DNA of 64,000 nucleotides, from NCBI RefSeq assembly GCF_019710745.1, contig NZ_JAHKJW010000023.1, positions 62,001-126,000 on the forward strand, given 5' to 3'. How positions within the stretch are numbered: the first letter of the stretch is position 1; each line of letters begins with the position of its first letter. Below, piece after piece: positions 34,891-44,222 of this stretch. Position numbers and translations under genes: made by a program. The stretch comes from Streptomyces beigongshangae. Its GTDB lineage: Bacteria > Actinomycetota > Actinomycetes > Streptomycetales > Streptomycetaceae. The notes under the pieces are model-generated. The model was not told the DNA's origin. It worked only from the letters and a program-made list of their open reading frames with translations, and did not search any database.

Positions 34891-35095
34891 GCGCACGAGT
34901 GTGGCATCCGCCACCGACGACACGGCCCCCCTTTTCCCGGACGATCCGACACCTGGTCGACAGATTCCGTCGCGTAACCAAAAGGCAACAACGGAATCAC
35001 TTGTTGGAGCACCGTTGCTCTGCCAGGATCGGCACTCAAATCGAGCCGGAGCTACGTCGACCCGGGTTGCGGGGAGTACGGCGGAGGAGAGCGAC

Positions 35096-36622
35096 ATGCA
35101 CAATCCGGGCCATCGCTTCCAGGCGCAGGACCACTTCGCGGACGGCGCGCAGTACATCGCGGGCCGGTCGGCCAAGGGCACGTCCGGGCGGGACCACACG
35201 GTCGTCGACCCCGCCACCGGTGCCGGCGTCCACACGTACGAACTGGCGAGCACCGTCGACGTGGACGCGGCGGTGGCCGCCGCGCGGGAGGCGTTCCCCG
35301 GCTGGTCCGGCGCCACCCCCGGTGAGCGTTCCGACGTCCTGCACCGCTTCGCCGCCGTGCTCGCCGACCACGCCGAGGTGTTCGCGCAGGCGGAGTCCCT
35401 CCAGTGCGGCAAGCCCATCAAGCTGACCCGGGAGTTCGACGTCCCGGGCACCATCGACAACGCGGCCTTCTTCGCCGGTGCGGCCCGCCACCTCCAGGGC
35501 CGGTCCGCGGGCGAGTACTCGGGCGACCACACCTCGTACGTACGCCGTGAACCCATCGGTGTGATCGGTTCGATCGCCCCCTGGAACTACCCGCTCCAGA
35601 TGGCCGCCTGGAAGGTCCTCCCGGCGATCGCCGCGGGCAACACGATCGTCCTCAAGCCCGCCGAGCTCACCCCCTTCACCTCGCTGCTCTTCGCCGAGGC
35701 GGCGACCCGGGCGGGCATCCCCGACGGTGTCGTCAACATCGTCACCGGGGCCGGGAAGGACGTCGGCGAGTACCTCGTCGGCCATCCCGACGTCGCGATG
35801 ACCTCCTTCACCGGTTCCACCGCCGTCGGCAGGCGGGTCGCCGGGATCGCCGCCTCCACGGTCAAGCGCCTGCACCTGGAACTCGGCGGCAAGGCCCCCT
35901 TCGTGGTCTTCGACGACGCCGACCCGCAGGCCGCCGTGCACGGCGCGGTGGCGGGCGCGCTCATCAACACGGGCCAGGACTGCACGGCCGCCACGCGCGC
36001 GTACGTGCAGAGGCCCCTCTACGAGGAGTTCGTCTCCCGGACCGCGGAGCTGATGCGGACCGTCCGGCTCGGCGACCCGTTCGCGCCGGACACCGACCTC
36101 GGGCCGCTGATCTCGGTCGCCCAGCGCGACCGCGTGGCCGGGTTCGTCGACCGGGCGCGCTCCTACGCGCGCGTGGTCACCGGCGGCGGGATCCCCGAGG
36201 GCCTGGAGCACGGCGCGTACTACCTGCCCACGCTCATCGCGGACGCCGCGCAGGACAGCGAGGCCGTGCAGTGCGAGATCTTCGGCCCGGTCCTGGTGGT
36301 CGTGCCCTTCGACAGCGACGACGAGGGCATCCGGCTCGCCAACGACACCCCGTACGGTCTCGCCGCCTCCGCGTGGAGCCGTGACGTCCACCGGGCGAAC
36401 CGGGCCACCCGCGAGATCAAGGCGGGCTGCGTGTGGGTCAACGACCACATCCCGATCATCAGCGAGATGCCCCACGGCGGCTACAAGGCGTCCGGCTTCG
36501 GCAAGGACATGTCCTCGTACTCGTTCGAGGAGTACACGCAGATCAAGCACGTCATGTTCGACAACACCGCGGTGGCCCGGAAGGACTGGCACCGCACGAT
36601 CTTCGGGGACCGCCAGCCGTAG
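35096..36622 (+). CDS. Gamma-aminobutyraldehyde dehydrogenase
   Basis: 508-residue NAD-dependent aldehyde dehydrogenase. Catalytic Cys in GQDCTAATR, Glu in LELGGKAPFV, cofactor motif APWNYPLQMAAWK. It oxidises aminobutyraldehyde or its gamma-glutamyl form. The ATG has GGCGGAGGAG at 8 bases. It starts a six-gene run with the polyamine importer and FAD oxidase, with 43 bases to the next gene. It is paralogous to the enzyme at 27897, so the genome carries two aminoaldehyde dehydrogenases in one neighbourhood. Confidence 0.93.
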   Translation: MHNPGHRFQAQDHFADGAQYIAGRSAKGTSGRDHTVVDPATGAGVHTYELASTVDVDAAVAAAREAFPGWSGATPGERSDVLHRFAAVLADHAEVFAQAESLQCGKPIKLTREFDVPGTIDNAAFFAGAARHLQGRSAGEYSGDHTSYVRREPIGVIGSIAPWNYPLQMAAWKVLPAIAAGNTIVLKPAELTPFTSLLFAEAATRAGIPDGVVNIVTGAGKDVGEYLVGHPDVAMTSFTGSTAVGRRVAGIAASTVKRLHLELGGKAPFVVFDDADPQAAVHGAVAGALINTGQDCTAATRAYVQRPLYEEFVSRTAELMRTVRLGDPFAPDTDLGPLISVAQRDRVAGFVDRARSYARVVTGGGIPEGLEHGAYYLPTLIADAAQDSEAVQCEIFGPVLVVVPFDSDDEGIRLANDTPYGLAASAWSRDVHRANRATREIKAGCVWVNDHIPIISEMPHGGYKASGFGKDMSSYSFEEYTQIKHVMFDNTAVARKDWHRTIFGDRQP

Positions 36623-36665
36623 ACGGCCCGGACCGGCCGAACCCTCCCGAAAGGGCACCACGAGC

Positions 36666-37910
36666 ATGGAGCAGTACGAGCCCGATCGCCCGTCCCCGGC
36701 GAGCCCGGCCGCCCCGCGGCGCGGTCTCCGCGGGGGCAGGGCCGCCCTCACCCGCCGTTCGCTGCTGCGCGCCTCCACCGGCGGCGCGCTCGCCCTGGGC
36801 GGGGCCGGGGCGCTGAGCGCCTGCGGGATCCCCGCGGCGAAGAACACCGCGGGTGTCTCCTCCGAGGACCGCTCGGCCAAGGAGAAACGGGTCAGTTTCT
36901 CCAACTGGACCGAGTACATGGACGTCGACGACAGCGCGAAGCGCCACCCCACGCTCGACGCGTTCACCGGGCGCACCGGCATCGAGGTCGAGTACACCGA
37001 GGACATCAACGACAACGTCGAGTTCTTCGGGAAGCTCAAACCGCAGCTCGCGGCGGGCCAGGACACCGGGCGCGACCTCATCTGCGTCACCGACTGGCTG
37101 GCCGCGCGACTGATCCGCTTCGGCTGGGTGCAGAAGCTGGACGCGTCCAACCTGCCGCACGCGTACGCCAACCTCTCCCGGCAGTTCCGCGACCCGGACT
37201 GGGACCCGGGGCGCGCGTACTCGTACCCCTGGACCGGTATCCCCACCGTCATCGCCTACAACAGGAAGGCGCTGGACGGGGTGGAGGTGAGGTCCCTCTC
37301 CGACCTGCTCGACAACCCGAAGCTCAAGGGGCGTGTGGCCTTCCTGTCCGAGATGCGCGACAGCGTCGGCCTGACCCTGCTCGACCTGGGCAAGGACCCG
37401 GGGAAGTTCACGGACGACGACTTCGACGCGGCGATCGCCCGGCTGCAGAAGGCCGTCGACAAGGGCCAGATCCGCCGCTTCACCGGCAACGACTACACGT
37501 CCGACCTGGCCAGGGGCGACCTGGCGGCCTGTGTCGCCTGGGCCGGTGACGTCGTCCAGCTCAAGGCGGACAGCCCGGACATCGACTTCGTCATCCCCGA
37601 CAGCGGCTACATGATCTCCTCGGACAACCTGCTGGTCCCCAACAAGGCACGGCACAAGACCAACGCCGAGCGGCTCATCGACTACTACTACGAGCCCGCC
37701 CCGGCCGCGCGGCTCGCCGCGTACATCAACTACGTCTGTCCCGTCGACGGGGTGAAGGCCGAGCTGGCGAAGATCGACGAGTCGGCGGCCGGCAACCCGC
37801 TGATCCTCCCCGACGCCGCCATGGCGGCCAAGTCGCACGCCTTCCGCTCCCTGAGTGCGAAGGAAGAGACGGCGTACGAAGAGAAGTTCGCAAAGCTGAC
37901 GGGGGCGTGA
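36666..37910 (+). CDS. potD: Polyamine ABC transporter substrate-binding lipoprotein (PotD/PotF-like)
   Basis: 414 aa. Twin-arginine-type leader (TRRSLLRAS, Arg30-31), lipobox SAC with Cys53. The mature domain shows SFSNWTEYMDVD, which corresponds to the polyamine-binding NW motif, and WTGIPTVIAYNRKAL and SGYMISSDNL. It should bind putrescine or spermidine outside the cell. The stop overlaps potA. Confidence 0.92.
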   Translation: MEQYEPDRPSPASPAAPRRGLRGGRAALTRRSLLRASTGGALALGGAGALSACGIPAAKNTAGVSSEDRSAKEKRVSFSNWTEYMDVDDSAKRHPTLDAFTGRTGIEVEYTEDINDNVEFFGKLKPQLAAGQDTGRDLICVTDWLAARLIRFGWVQKLDASNLPHAYANLSRQFRDPDWDPGRAYSYPWTGIPTVIAYNRKALDGVEVRSLSDLLDNPKLKGRVAFLSEMRDSVGLTLLDLGKDPGKFTDDDFDAAIARLQKAVDKGQIRRFTGNDYTSDLARGDLAACVAWAGDVVQLKADSPDIDFVIPDSGYMISSDNLLVPNKARHKTNAERLIDYYYEPAPAARLAAYINYVCPVDGVKAELAKIDESAAGNPLILPDAAMAAKSHAFRSLSAKEETAYEEKFAKLTGA

Positions 37911-39148
37911 TCACCGTGATCAGGAAGAACAGCGCGAAGAACAGCAGCAGGAACAGCGCGAAGGACAGCGCGAAGGACGCCGGGAAGGACGGCCCGGAGG
38001 CCGGCGGCGACGTCCGCCTCTCCGGGATCAGCAAGACCTACGGTTCCTTCACCGCCGTCCGGCCGCTCGACCTGACCGTGCCGCAGGGGTCGTTCTTCGC
38101 CCTCCTGGGCGCGTCGGGCTGCGGCAAGACGACCACACTGCGGATGATCGCCGGCCTGGAGGAACCCTCCTCCGGCACCGTCTCCCTCGGCGAGCAGGAC
38201 GTGACGGACCTGCCCCCGTACCGGCGCCCGGTGAACACCGTCTTCCAGTCGTACGCCCTCTTCCCGCACCTCGACATTTTCGAGAACGTCGCCTTCGGTC
38301 TGCGCCGGCGCGGCATCAAGTCGGTGAAGAAGCAGGTCGGGGAGATGCTCGACCTGGTCCAGCTCGGTGAGCAGGCCCGCAAGAAGCCGCACCAGCTCTC
38401 CGGCGGCCAGCAGCAGCGCGTCGCCGTGGCCCGCGCGCTGATCAACACCCCCAGGGTGCTCCTCCTGGACGAGCCCCTCGGCGCCCTCGACCTCAAGCTG
38501 CGCCGTCAGATGCAGCTGGAGCTCAAGCGCATCCAGACCGAGGTCGGCATCACCTTCATCCACGTCACGCACGACCAGGAGGAGGCCATGACGATGGCCG
38601 ACACGGTCGCCGTGATGAACGCGGGCCGCGTCGAGCAGCTCGGCCCGCCCGCCGACCTCTACGAGAACCCGCGGACCACGTTCGTCGCCAACTTCCTCGG
38701 CACCTCCAACCTCATCGAGGCCGAGGTCGACTCCCGCAGCGGCGACGAGATCGTCCTCACGGCGGGCGACTGCAAGCTCGTCCTGCCCCGGGCGCGATGT
38801 TCCGGCCCCACCGCGTCCGGCGGCAGGGTGCTGGTGGGCGTGCGCCCCGAGAAGACGTCCCTCACGCACGCCGACGAGGCGGGCGGGATACCGGCGGGGC
38901 GCAACCGCGTCACCGGCACGATCGCCGACTCCAGTTTCCTCGGCGTCTCCACGCAGTACGTCGTCGACAGCCCGGTCTGCCCGGAGTTCGAGGTCTACGT
39001 CCAGAACATCGACCGCGACCCACGACTGGTGCCCGGAGCCGAGGTCGTCCTGCACTGGAGTCCCGCCCACACCTTCGGACTGGACGCCGCACAGGACATC
39101 GACGCGGGTACCGGGACCGTCGGGCCGGACGAGGGGATGGCGGCCTGA
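37907..39148 (+). CDS. potA: Polyamine ABC transporter ATPase
   Basis: 413 aa. Walker A GASGCGKTTT, Q-loop FQSYALFP, signature LSGGQQQRVAVARAL, Walker B LLLDEPLGALD, and a C-terminal TOBE region. The GTG overlaps potD (GTGA). The first 35 residues are a Lys/Asn/Ser/Asp repeat (NSAKNSSRNSAKDSAKDAGKD) without family counterpart; a later internal start before DVRLSGISKTYG is possible. One base overlap with potB. Confidence 0.93.
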   Translation: MITVIRKNSAKNSSRNSAKDSAKDAGKDGPEAGGDVRLSGISKTYGSFTAVRPLDLTVPQGSFFALLGASGCGKTTTLRMIAGLEEPSSGTVSLGEQDVTDLPPYRRPVNTVFQSYALFPHLDIFENVAFGLRRRGIKSVKKQVGEMLDLVQLGEQARKKPHQLSGGQQQRVAVARALINTPRVLLLDEPLGALDLKLRRQMQLELKRIQTEVGITFIHVTHDQEEAMTMADTVAVMNAGRVEQLGPPADLYENPRTTFVANFLGTSNLIEAEVDSRSGDEIVLTAGDCKLVLPRARCSGPTASGGRVLVGVRPEKTSLTHADEAGGIPAGRNRVTGTIADSSFLGVSTQYVVDSPVCPEFEVYVQNIDRDPRLVPGAEVVLHWSPAHTFGLDAAQDIDAGTGTVGPDEGMAA

Positions 39149-40077
39149 TGGCGACCGTCACCGGGGCGCCACCCCTGGCGCCCGCACCCGGGCCGGAGGA
39201 ACGGTCCCCCCGGCGCCGGGGCCGCCTCACCCCGTACTGGCTGCTGCTCCCCGGCATGCTCTGGCTGCTCGTCTTCTTCGCCCTGCCGATGGTCTACCAG
39301 GCGTCCACGTCCGTGCAGACCGGCTCCCTGGAGGAGGGCTACCGGGTCACCTGGCACTTCGCGACGTACTGGGACGCGGTCACCGACTACTGGCCGCAGT
39401 TCCTGCGCTCCGTCGCCTACGCAGGCGCCGCCACGGTCCTGTGCCTGCTGCTCGGCTACCCGCTCGCCTATCTGATCGCGTTCCGGGCGGGCCGCTGGCG
39501 CAACCTGGTCCTGGTCCTGGTGATCGCCCCCTTCTTCACCAGCTTCCTGATCCGTACGCTCGCCTGGAAGACGATCCTCGCGGACGGCGGCCCGGTCGTC
39601 GGCGCCCTCGACGCGCTGCACGTGCTGGACGTCACGAGCTGGCTGGGCGTCACCGCGGGCGACCGCGTCCTGGCCACGCCGCTCGCGGTGGTCTGCGGTC
39701 TCACGTACAACTTCCTGCCGTTCATGATCCTGCCGCTCTACACCTCGCTCGAACGCATCGACGGGCGGCTGCACGAGGCGGCCGGCGACCTGTACGCACG
39801 GCCCTTCACGACCTTCCGCAAGGTGACGTTCCCGCTGTCGGCGCCCGGTGTCGTCTCCGGGACGCTGCTCACGTTCATCCCGGCGAGCGGCGACTACGTG
39901 AACGCCGACCTGCTCGGCTCCCCCGACACCCGTATGGCCGGCAACGTCATCCAGACGCAGTTCCTGCGCGTCCTCGACTACCCGACGGCCGCGGCCCTCT
40001 CCTTCCTCCTCATGGCGGGGATCCTCGCGATCGTCACCCTCTACATCCGCAGGTCCGGAACGGAGGATCTGGTCTAG
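39148..40077 (+). CDS. potB: Polyamine ABC transporter permease PotB-like
   Basis: 309 aa, about six helices after a 30-residue Pro-rich leader. The EAA loop is EAAGDLYARPFTTFRKVTFPLSAPG. ATG overlaps the potA stop (TGATG). It pairs with potC in the membrane. Confidence 0.92.
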   Translation: MATVTGAPPLAPAPGPEERSPRRRGRLTPYWLLLPGMLWLLVFFALPMVYQASTSVQTGSLEEGYRVTWHFATYWDAVTDYWPQFLRSVAYAGAATVLCLLLGYPLAYLIAFRAGRWRNLVLVLVIAPFFTSFLIRTLAWKTILADGGPVVGALDALHVLDVTSWLGVTAGDRVLATPLAVVCGLTYNFLPFMILPLYTSLERIDGRLHEAAGDLYARPFTTFRKVTFPLSAPGVVSGTLLTFIPASGDYVNADLLGSPDTRMAGNVIQTQFLRVLDYPTAAALSFLLMAGILAIVTLYIRRSGTEDLV

Positions 40078-40893
40078 ATGACCTTCTTGCGCTCGCTTTC
40101 ACGCCGGCTCAAACGCCGTCTCGTCGTCATCGCGGGGCTGCTGACCCTCGGCTACCTGCTGCTGCCGAACATCGTCGTCACGGTGTTCTCCTTCAACGAC
40201 CCGAAGGGGCGGTTCAACTACGAGTGGCAGCGGTTCTCCACGGACGCCTGGACCGATCCCTGCGGGGTCGCCGGCCTGTGCGGCTCGCTCTCGCTGAGCC
40301 TGCAGCTCGCCGCCTGGGCGACGCTGGGCGCCACCGTCCTCGGCACGATGACCGCCTTCGCGCTGGTCCGCTACCGCTTCCGCGCGCGCGGCGCCGTCAA
40401 CTCGCTGATCTTCCTGCCGATGGCGATGCCCGAGGTCGTCATGGCCGCCTCGCTGCTCACGCTCTTCCTCAACCTGGGCGCCGAACTGGGCTTCCGGACG
40501 ATCCTGATCGCCCACGTCGTGTTCTGCCTGAGCTTCGTCGTCACCGCCGTCAAGGCCCGGGTGATGTCGATGGACCCGCGTCTCGAACAGGCCGCGCAGG
40601 ACCTGTACGCGGGGCCCCTGCAGACGTTCCTGCGCGTCACGCTGCCCATCGCCGCGCCCGGGATCGCCGCGGGAGCGCTGCTCGCCTTCGCGCTCTCCTT
40701 CGACGACTTCATCATCACCAACTTCACCGCCGGCTCGACGGTCACGTTCCCCATGTTCGTCTGGGGTTCGGCGCAGCGCGGCACACCGGTGCAGATCAAC
40801 GTCGTCGGCACGGCCGTGTTCCTCGTCGCCGTGCTGTGCGTCCTGGCCGCGATGGTCATGGGCAACCGCCGCAACCGCCGCAGGGCGTCATGA
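40078..40893 (+). CDS. potC: Polyamine ABC transporter permease PotC-like
   Basis: 271 aa, six helices. The EAA loop reads EQAAQDLYAGPLQTFLRVTLPIAAPG, and SFDDFIITNFTAGSTVTFPMFV is typical of PotC. The ATG directly follows the potB stop with no gap, and the end overlaps the oxidase gene by four bases (ATGA). Confidence 0.92.
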   Translation: MTFLRSLSRRLKRRLVVIAGLLTLGYLLLPNIVVTVFSFNDPKGRFNYEWQRFSTDAWTDPCGVAGLCGSLSLSLQLAAWATLGATVLGTMTAFALVRYRFRARGAVNSLIFLPMAMPEVVMAASLLTLFLNLGAELGFRTILIAHVVFCLSFVVTAVKARVMSMDPRLEQAAQDLYAGPLQTFLRVTLPIAAPGIAAGALLAFALSFDDFIITNFTAGSTVTFPMFVWGSAQRGTPVQINVVGTAVFLVAVLCVLAAMVMGNRRNRRRAS

Positions 40894-42317
40894 GCCGCGA
40901 CGGGAGCCGCGCCGGCACCGACTGGGCGAGGTCGTTGTCCGACGCCCGGCCGGTCCCGTACTGGCTGGACGACCCCGCCCGGCCCCGCCCCGAGCCCGCG
41001 CTCACCACCGCCGAGACCTGCGACCTGCTCGTCGTCGGCGGTGGCTACAGCGGACTGTGGACCGCGCTCCTCGCCAAGGAACGCGACCCGGCGCGCGAGG
41101 TCGTCCTGGTCGAGGGGCGCGAGACGGGCTGGGCCGCCTCGGGCCGCAACGGCGGCTTCTGCGCCGCCTCCCTCACCCACGGCCTGTCCAACGGCCTGGA
41201 CCGCTGGCCCGACGAGATCCACCGGCTGGAGGAGCTGGGCGCCCGCAACCTCGACGCCATCGAGGCGGCCGTCGCCCGCCACTCCCTCGACTGCGACTTC
41301 GAGCGCACCGGTGAGATCGACGTGGCCACCGAGCCGTACCAGGCCGCCGAACTGCGCACCTGGCACGGGGAGCTGCGGCGGCGCGGCCTGGCCGGCGGCG
41401 TCGAGTACCTGGACGCCGACGCCGTACGGGAACAGGTGGACTCACCGACCTTCCTCGCCGGGCTGTACGACCGCCGGGGCGTCGCCATGTTGCACCCCGC
41501 CAAGCTCGCCTGGGGACTCAAGCGCGCCTGCCTCGGGCTCGGGGTGCGCGTGTACGAGAACACGCCCGCCCTGGAGCTGCGGGCGCACGGCGCCGGGATG
41601 GCGGTGCGCACCCCGTACGGCAGTGTGCGCGCCCGCCGGGTCGCCCTGGGCACGAACGTCTTCCCGAACCTGGTCAGGCGCGTGCGGTCGTACACCGTCC
41701 CGGTCTACGACTACGCGCTGATGACCGAGCCGCTGACCGCCGGGCAGCTCGCCTCCGTCGGCTGGCGCGGCCGGCAGGGCCTCGGGGACTCGGCGAACCG
41801 GTTCCACTACTTCCGGCTCTCCGCGGACAACCGCATCCTGTGGGGCGGCTACGACGCGGTCTACCCGTACGGCGGCCGGGTGCGCGCCGAGTACGACGAC
41901 CGGCCGCGGACGTACGCGAAGCTCGCCCGGCACTTCTTCACCTGCTTCCCGCAGCTGGAGGGCGTCCGCTTCAGCCATGCCTGGGGCGGCGCGATCGACA
42001 CGTGCTCGCGCTTCTCGGCCTTCTTCGGTACCGCGCACCGGGGGCGGGTCGCCTACGCGGCGGGCTACACGGGCCTCGGTGTCGGCGCGACCCGCTTCGG
42101 CGCGGACGTGATGCTCGACCTGCTGGCGGGGGAGCGCACGGAGCGCACCTCGCTGGAGATGGTCCGCAGGAAGCCGCTGCCCTTCCCGCCGGAACCGTTC
42201 GCGTGGGCGGGCATCGCGCTCACCAAGTGGTCGCTCGCCCGGGCGGACGAGCACGCCGGCCGGCGCAATCTGTGGCTGCGGGCGATGGACCGGGCGGGAC
42301 TCGGCTTCGACAGCTGA
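40890..42317 (+). CDS. puuB: FAD-dependent oxidoreductase (PuuB-like gamma-glutamylputrescine oxidase)
   Basis: 475-residue DAO-family flavoprotein. The FAD-binding GxGxxG is in LLVVGGGYSGLWTALLAKERDP and the second motif in SGRNGGFCAASLTHG. The C-terminal GYTGLGVGATRFGADVMLDL is family-typical. In gamma-glutamylated polyamine routes it oxidises the terminal amine to an aldehyde, giving peroxide. It closes the importer operon, so imported amines can be processed at once. No glutamine-synthetase-like gamma-glutamylpolyamine synthetase is inside the window; it would have to be encoded elsewhere. Confidence 0.85.
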   Translation: MSRDGSRAGTDWARSLSDARPVPYWLDDPARPRPEPALTTAETCDLLVVGGGYSGLWTALLAKERDPAREVVLVEGRETGWAASGRNGGFCAASLTHGLSNGLDRWPDEIHRLEELGARNLDAIEAAVARHSLDCDFERTGEIDVATEPYQAAELRTWHGELRRRGLAGGVEYLDADAVREQVDSPTFLAGLYDRRGVAMLHPAKLAWGLKRACLGLGVRVYENTPALELRAHGAGMAVRTPYGSVRARRVALGTNVFPNLVRRVRSYTVPVYDYALMTEPLTAGQLASVGWRGRQGLGDSANRFHYFRLSADNRILWGGYDAVYPYGGRVRAEYDDRPRTYAKLARHFFTCFPQLEGVRFSHAWGGAIDTCSRFSAFFGTAHRGRVAYAAGYTGLGVGATRFGADVMLDLLAGERTERTSLEMVRRKPLPFPPEPFAWAGIALTKWSLARADEHAGRRNLWLRAMDRAGLGFDS

Positions 42318-42352
42318 GGAGGGTCGCGCGGGACGGACCGCTGCCGGAATCC

Positions 42353-42381
42353 TTGACAACAGGATTGGTCTGGACCAAGTT
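42353..42381 (+). promoter_or_regulatory. Chitinase promoter with DasR-type operator
   Basis: TTGACA at 42353-42358 is a consensus -35; 17 bases later CAAGTT can serve as -10. Between them lies the palindrome TTGGTCTGGACCAA (42365-42378), matching the DasR-responsive element ACTGGTCTAGACCAGT at its TGGTCT-GACCA core. DasR, released by glucosamine-6-phosphate, would repress the chitinase from this site. Confidence 0.8.
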
Positions 42382-42422
42382 GGGCGCGCGCCACCCTCCC
42401 ATCCCCCACGCCGGAGGCACCC

Positions 42423-44222
42423 GTGGACCGCTTCAGATCAGTCCTGGCCGTGTGCACGGCCGCCGTCCTGGCCGTACCCGGCCTCGTCACCCTCTCGTCG
42501 GCCGCCCGTGCGGCCGACGCGGACCTGGCCCGCAACGGCGGGTTCGAGACCGGCCTCGACGGCTGGACCTGCACGGCGGGCACGGCCGTCGACTCACCCG
42601 TCCGCAGCGGCCGGTCGGCGCTGAGGGCGACCCCGGCCGGCGGCGACAACGCGCGCTGCGCGCAGACCGTGACCGTCCGGCCCGACGCGCAGTACACGCT
42701 CACCGGACACGTCCGCGGCTCCTACGTGTACCTCGGGGCGAGCGGCACCGGCACCACCGACGTCTCCGTGTGGACGCAGTCCGCACCGGACTGGCAGCGG
42801 CTCGCCACGACCTTCCGCACGGGCCCCGCCACCACCAGTGTCACGATCTACACGCACGGCTGGTACGGCACCGGCGCGTACCACGCCGACGACCTCTCCC
42901 TGGTCGGCCCCGGCGGCGACACGGCGCAGCCGCCCGCCGCACCCGCCGCCCCCGCGGTCGGCACGGTCACCTCCACCGGCGTGACCCTGTCCTGGCCCGC
43001 GGTGCCGGGCGCGACGGGCTACGCGGTCTACCGCGACGGGACGAAGGTCCGGACGGAGACCGGGACGTCGGCCACCGTGAGCGGCCTCGCGCCGTCGACC
43101 GCGTACTCCTTCCAGGTCACCGCCGTGAACGCGGCCGGGGAGTCCGCGAAGTCCCCGGTGGTCACGGCCACCACCGCGGCGGGTCCGGGCGGCGGCGACC
43201 CCTCGGACCTCCCCGCGCACGCCCTGGTCGGCTATCTGCACGCGAGCTTCGCCAACGGTTCCGGCTACACGCGGCTGGCCGACGTCCCGGACAGCTGGGA
43301 CGTGATCGACCTGGCCTTCGGCGAACCGACCTCCGTGACCTCGGGCGACATCCGCTTCGACCGCTGCCCGCCGGCCGAGTGCCCGGGGGTCGAGTCCGAC
43401 GCCGAGTTCAAGGCGGCGATCAGGGCCAAGCAGGTCGCGGGCAAGAAGGTGCTCATCTCGATCGGCGGGCAGAACGGCCAGGTGCAGCTGACGACGGCGG
43501 CGGCGCGGGACACGTTCGTCTCCTCGGTCTCGAAGATCATCGACACCTACGGGCTCGACGGCCTGGACATCGACTTCGAGGGCCACTCGCTCTCCCTGAA
43601 CGCGGACGACACCGACTTCAGGAACCCGAGGACCCCGGTGATCGTGAACCTGATCTCGGCACTGAAGACCCTGAAGGCCAGGTACGGCGACGACTTCGTG
43701 CTGACCATGGCCCCGGAGACGTTCTTCGTCCAGCTCGGCCACCAGTACTACGGAACCGGCAGGTGGGGCGGCCAGGACCCGCGCGCCGGCGCCTACCTCC
43801 CGGTCATCCACGCCCTGCGCGACGACCTGACGCTGCTGCACGTCCAGGACTACAACTCGGGCCCGATCATGGGCCTCGACAACCAGTACCACTCCATGGG
43901 CGGCGCCGACTTCCACATCGCGATGACCGACATGCTCCTCACCGGCTTCCCGGTGGCGGGCGACGCGGGCAGCGTCTTCCCGCCGCTGCGCGCCGACCAG
44001 GTGGCCATCGGCATGCCGGCCACGACGAACGCGGGCAACGGCCACGTACCGCCGTCCGAGGTGAACAAGGCCCTGGACTGCCTGACGAAGAGGACGAACT
44101 GCGGCTCGTACGCCCCGCACGGCACCTGGCCCGCCCTGCGCGGCCTGATGACGTGGTCGATCAACTGGGACCGCTTCGGTGGCTGGGAGTTCTCGCGGAA
44201 CTTCGACGGGTACTTCGGCTGA
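42423..44222 (+). CDS. Secreted GH18 chitinase with CBM and FN3
   Basis: 599 aa. Sec signal peptide (about 1-36), N-terminal carbohydrate-binding module of beta-sandwich type (about 37-162, NGGFETGLDGWTCTAG), fibronectin type III domain (about 175-260), and a GH18 catalytic domain (about 268-599). The catalytic motif DxxDxDxE is DGLDIDFEG. The enzyme hydrolyses chitin to chito-oligosaccharides outside the cell. Upstream DasR-type operator and promoter fit regulation by N-acetylglucosamine. The last 62 bases overlap the convergent PAP2 gene. Confidence 0.93.
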   Translation: MDRFRSVLAVCTAAVLAVPGLVTLSSAARAADADLARNGGFETGLDGWTCTAGTAVDSPVRSGRSALRATPAGGDNARCAQTVTVRPDAQYTLTGHVRGSYVYLGASGTGTTDVSVWTQSAPDWQRLATTFRTGPATTSVTIYTHGWYGTGAYHADDLSLVGPGGDTAQPPAAPAAPAVGTVTSTGVTLSWPAVPGATGYAVYRDGTKVRTETGTSATVSGLAPSTAYSFQVTAVNAAGESAKSPVVTATTAAGPGGGDPSDLPAHALVGYLHASFANGSGYTRLADVPDSWDVIDLAFGEPTSVTSGDIRFDRCPPAECPGVESDAEFKAAIRAKQVAGKKVLISIGGQNGQVQLTTAAARDTFVSSVSKIIDTYGLDGLDIDFEGHSLSLNADDTDFRNPRTPVIVNLISALKTLKARYGDDFVLTMAPETFFVQLGHQYYGTGRWGGQDPRAGAYLPVIHALRDDLTLLHVQDYNSGPIMGLDNQYHSMGGADFHIAMTDMLLTGFPVAGDAGSVFPPLRADQVAIGMPATTNAGNGHVPPSEVNKALDCLTKRTNCGSYAPHGTWPALRGLMTWSINWDRFGGWEFSRNFDGYFG

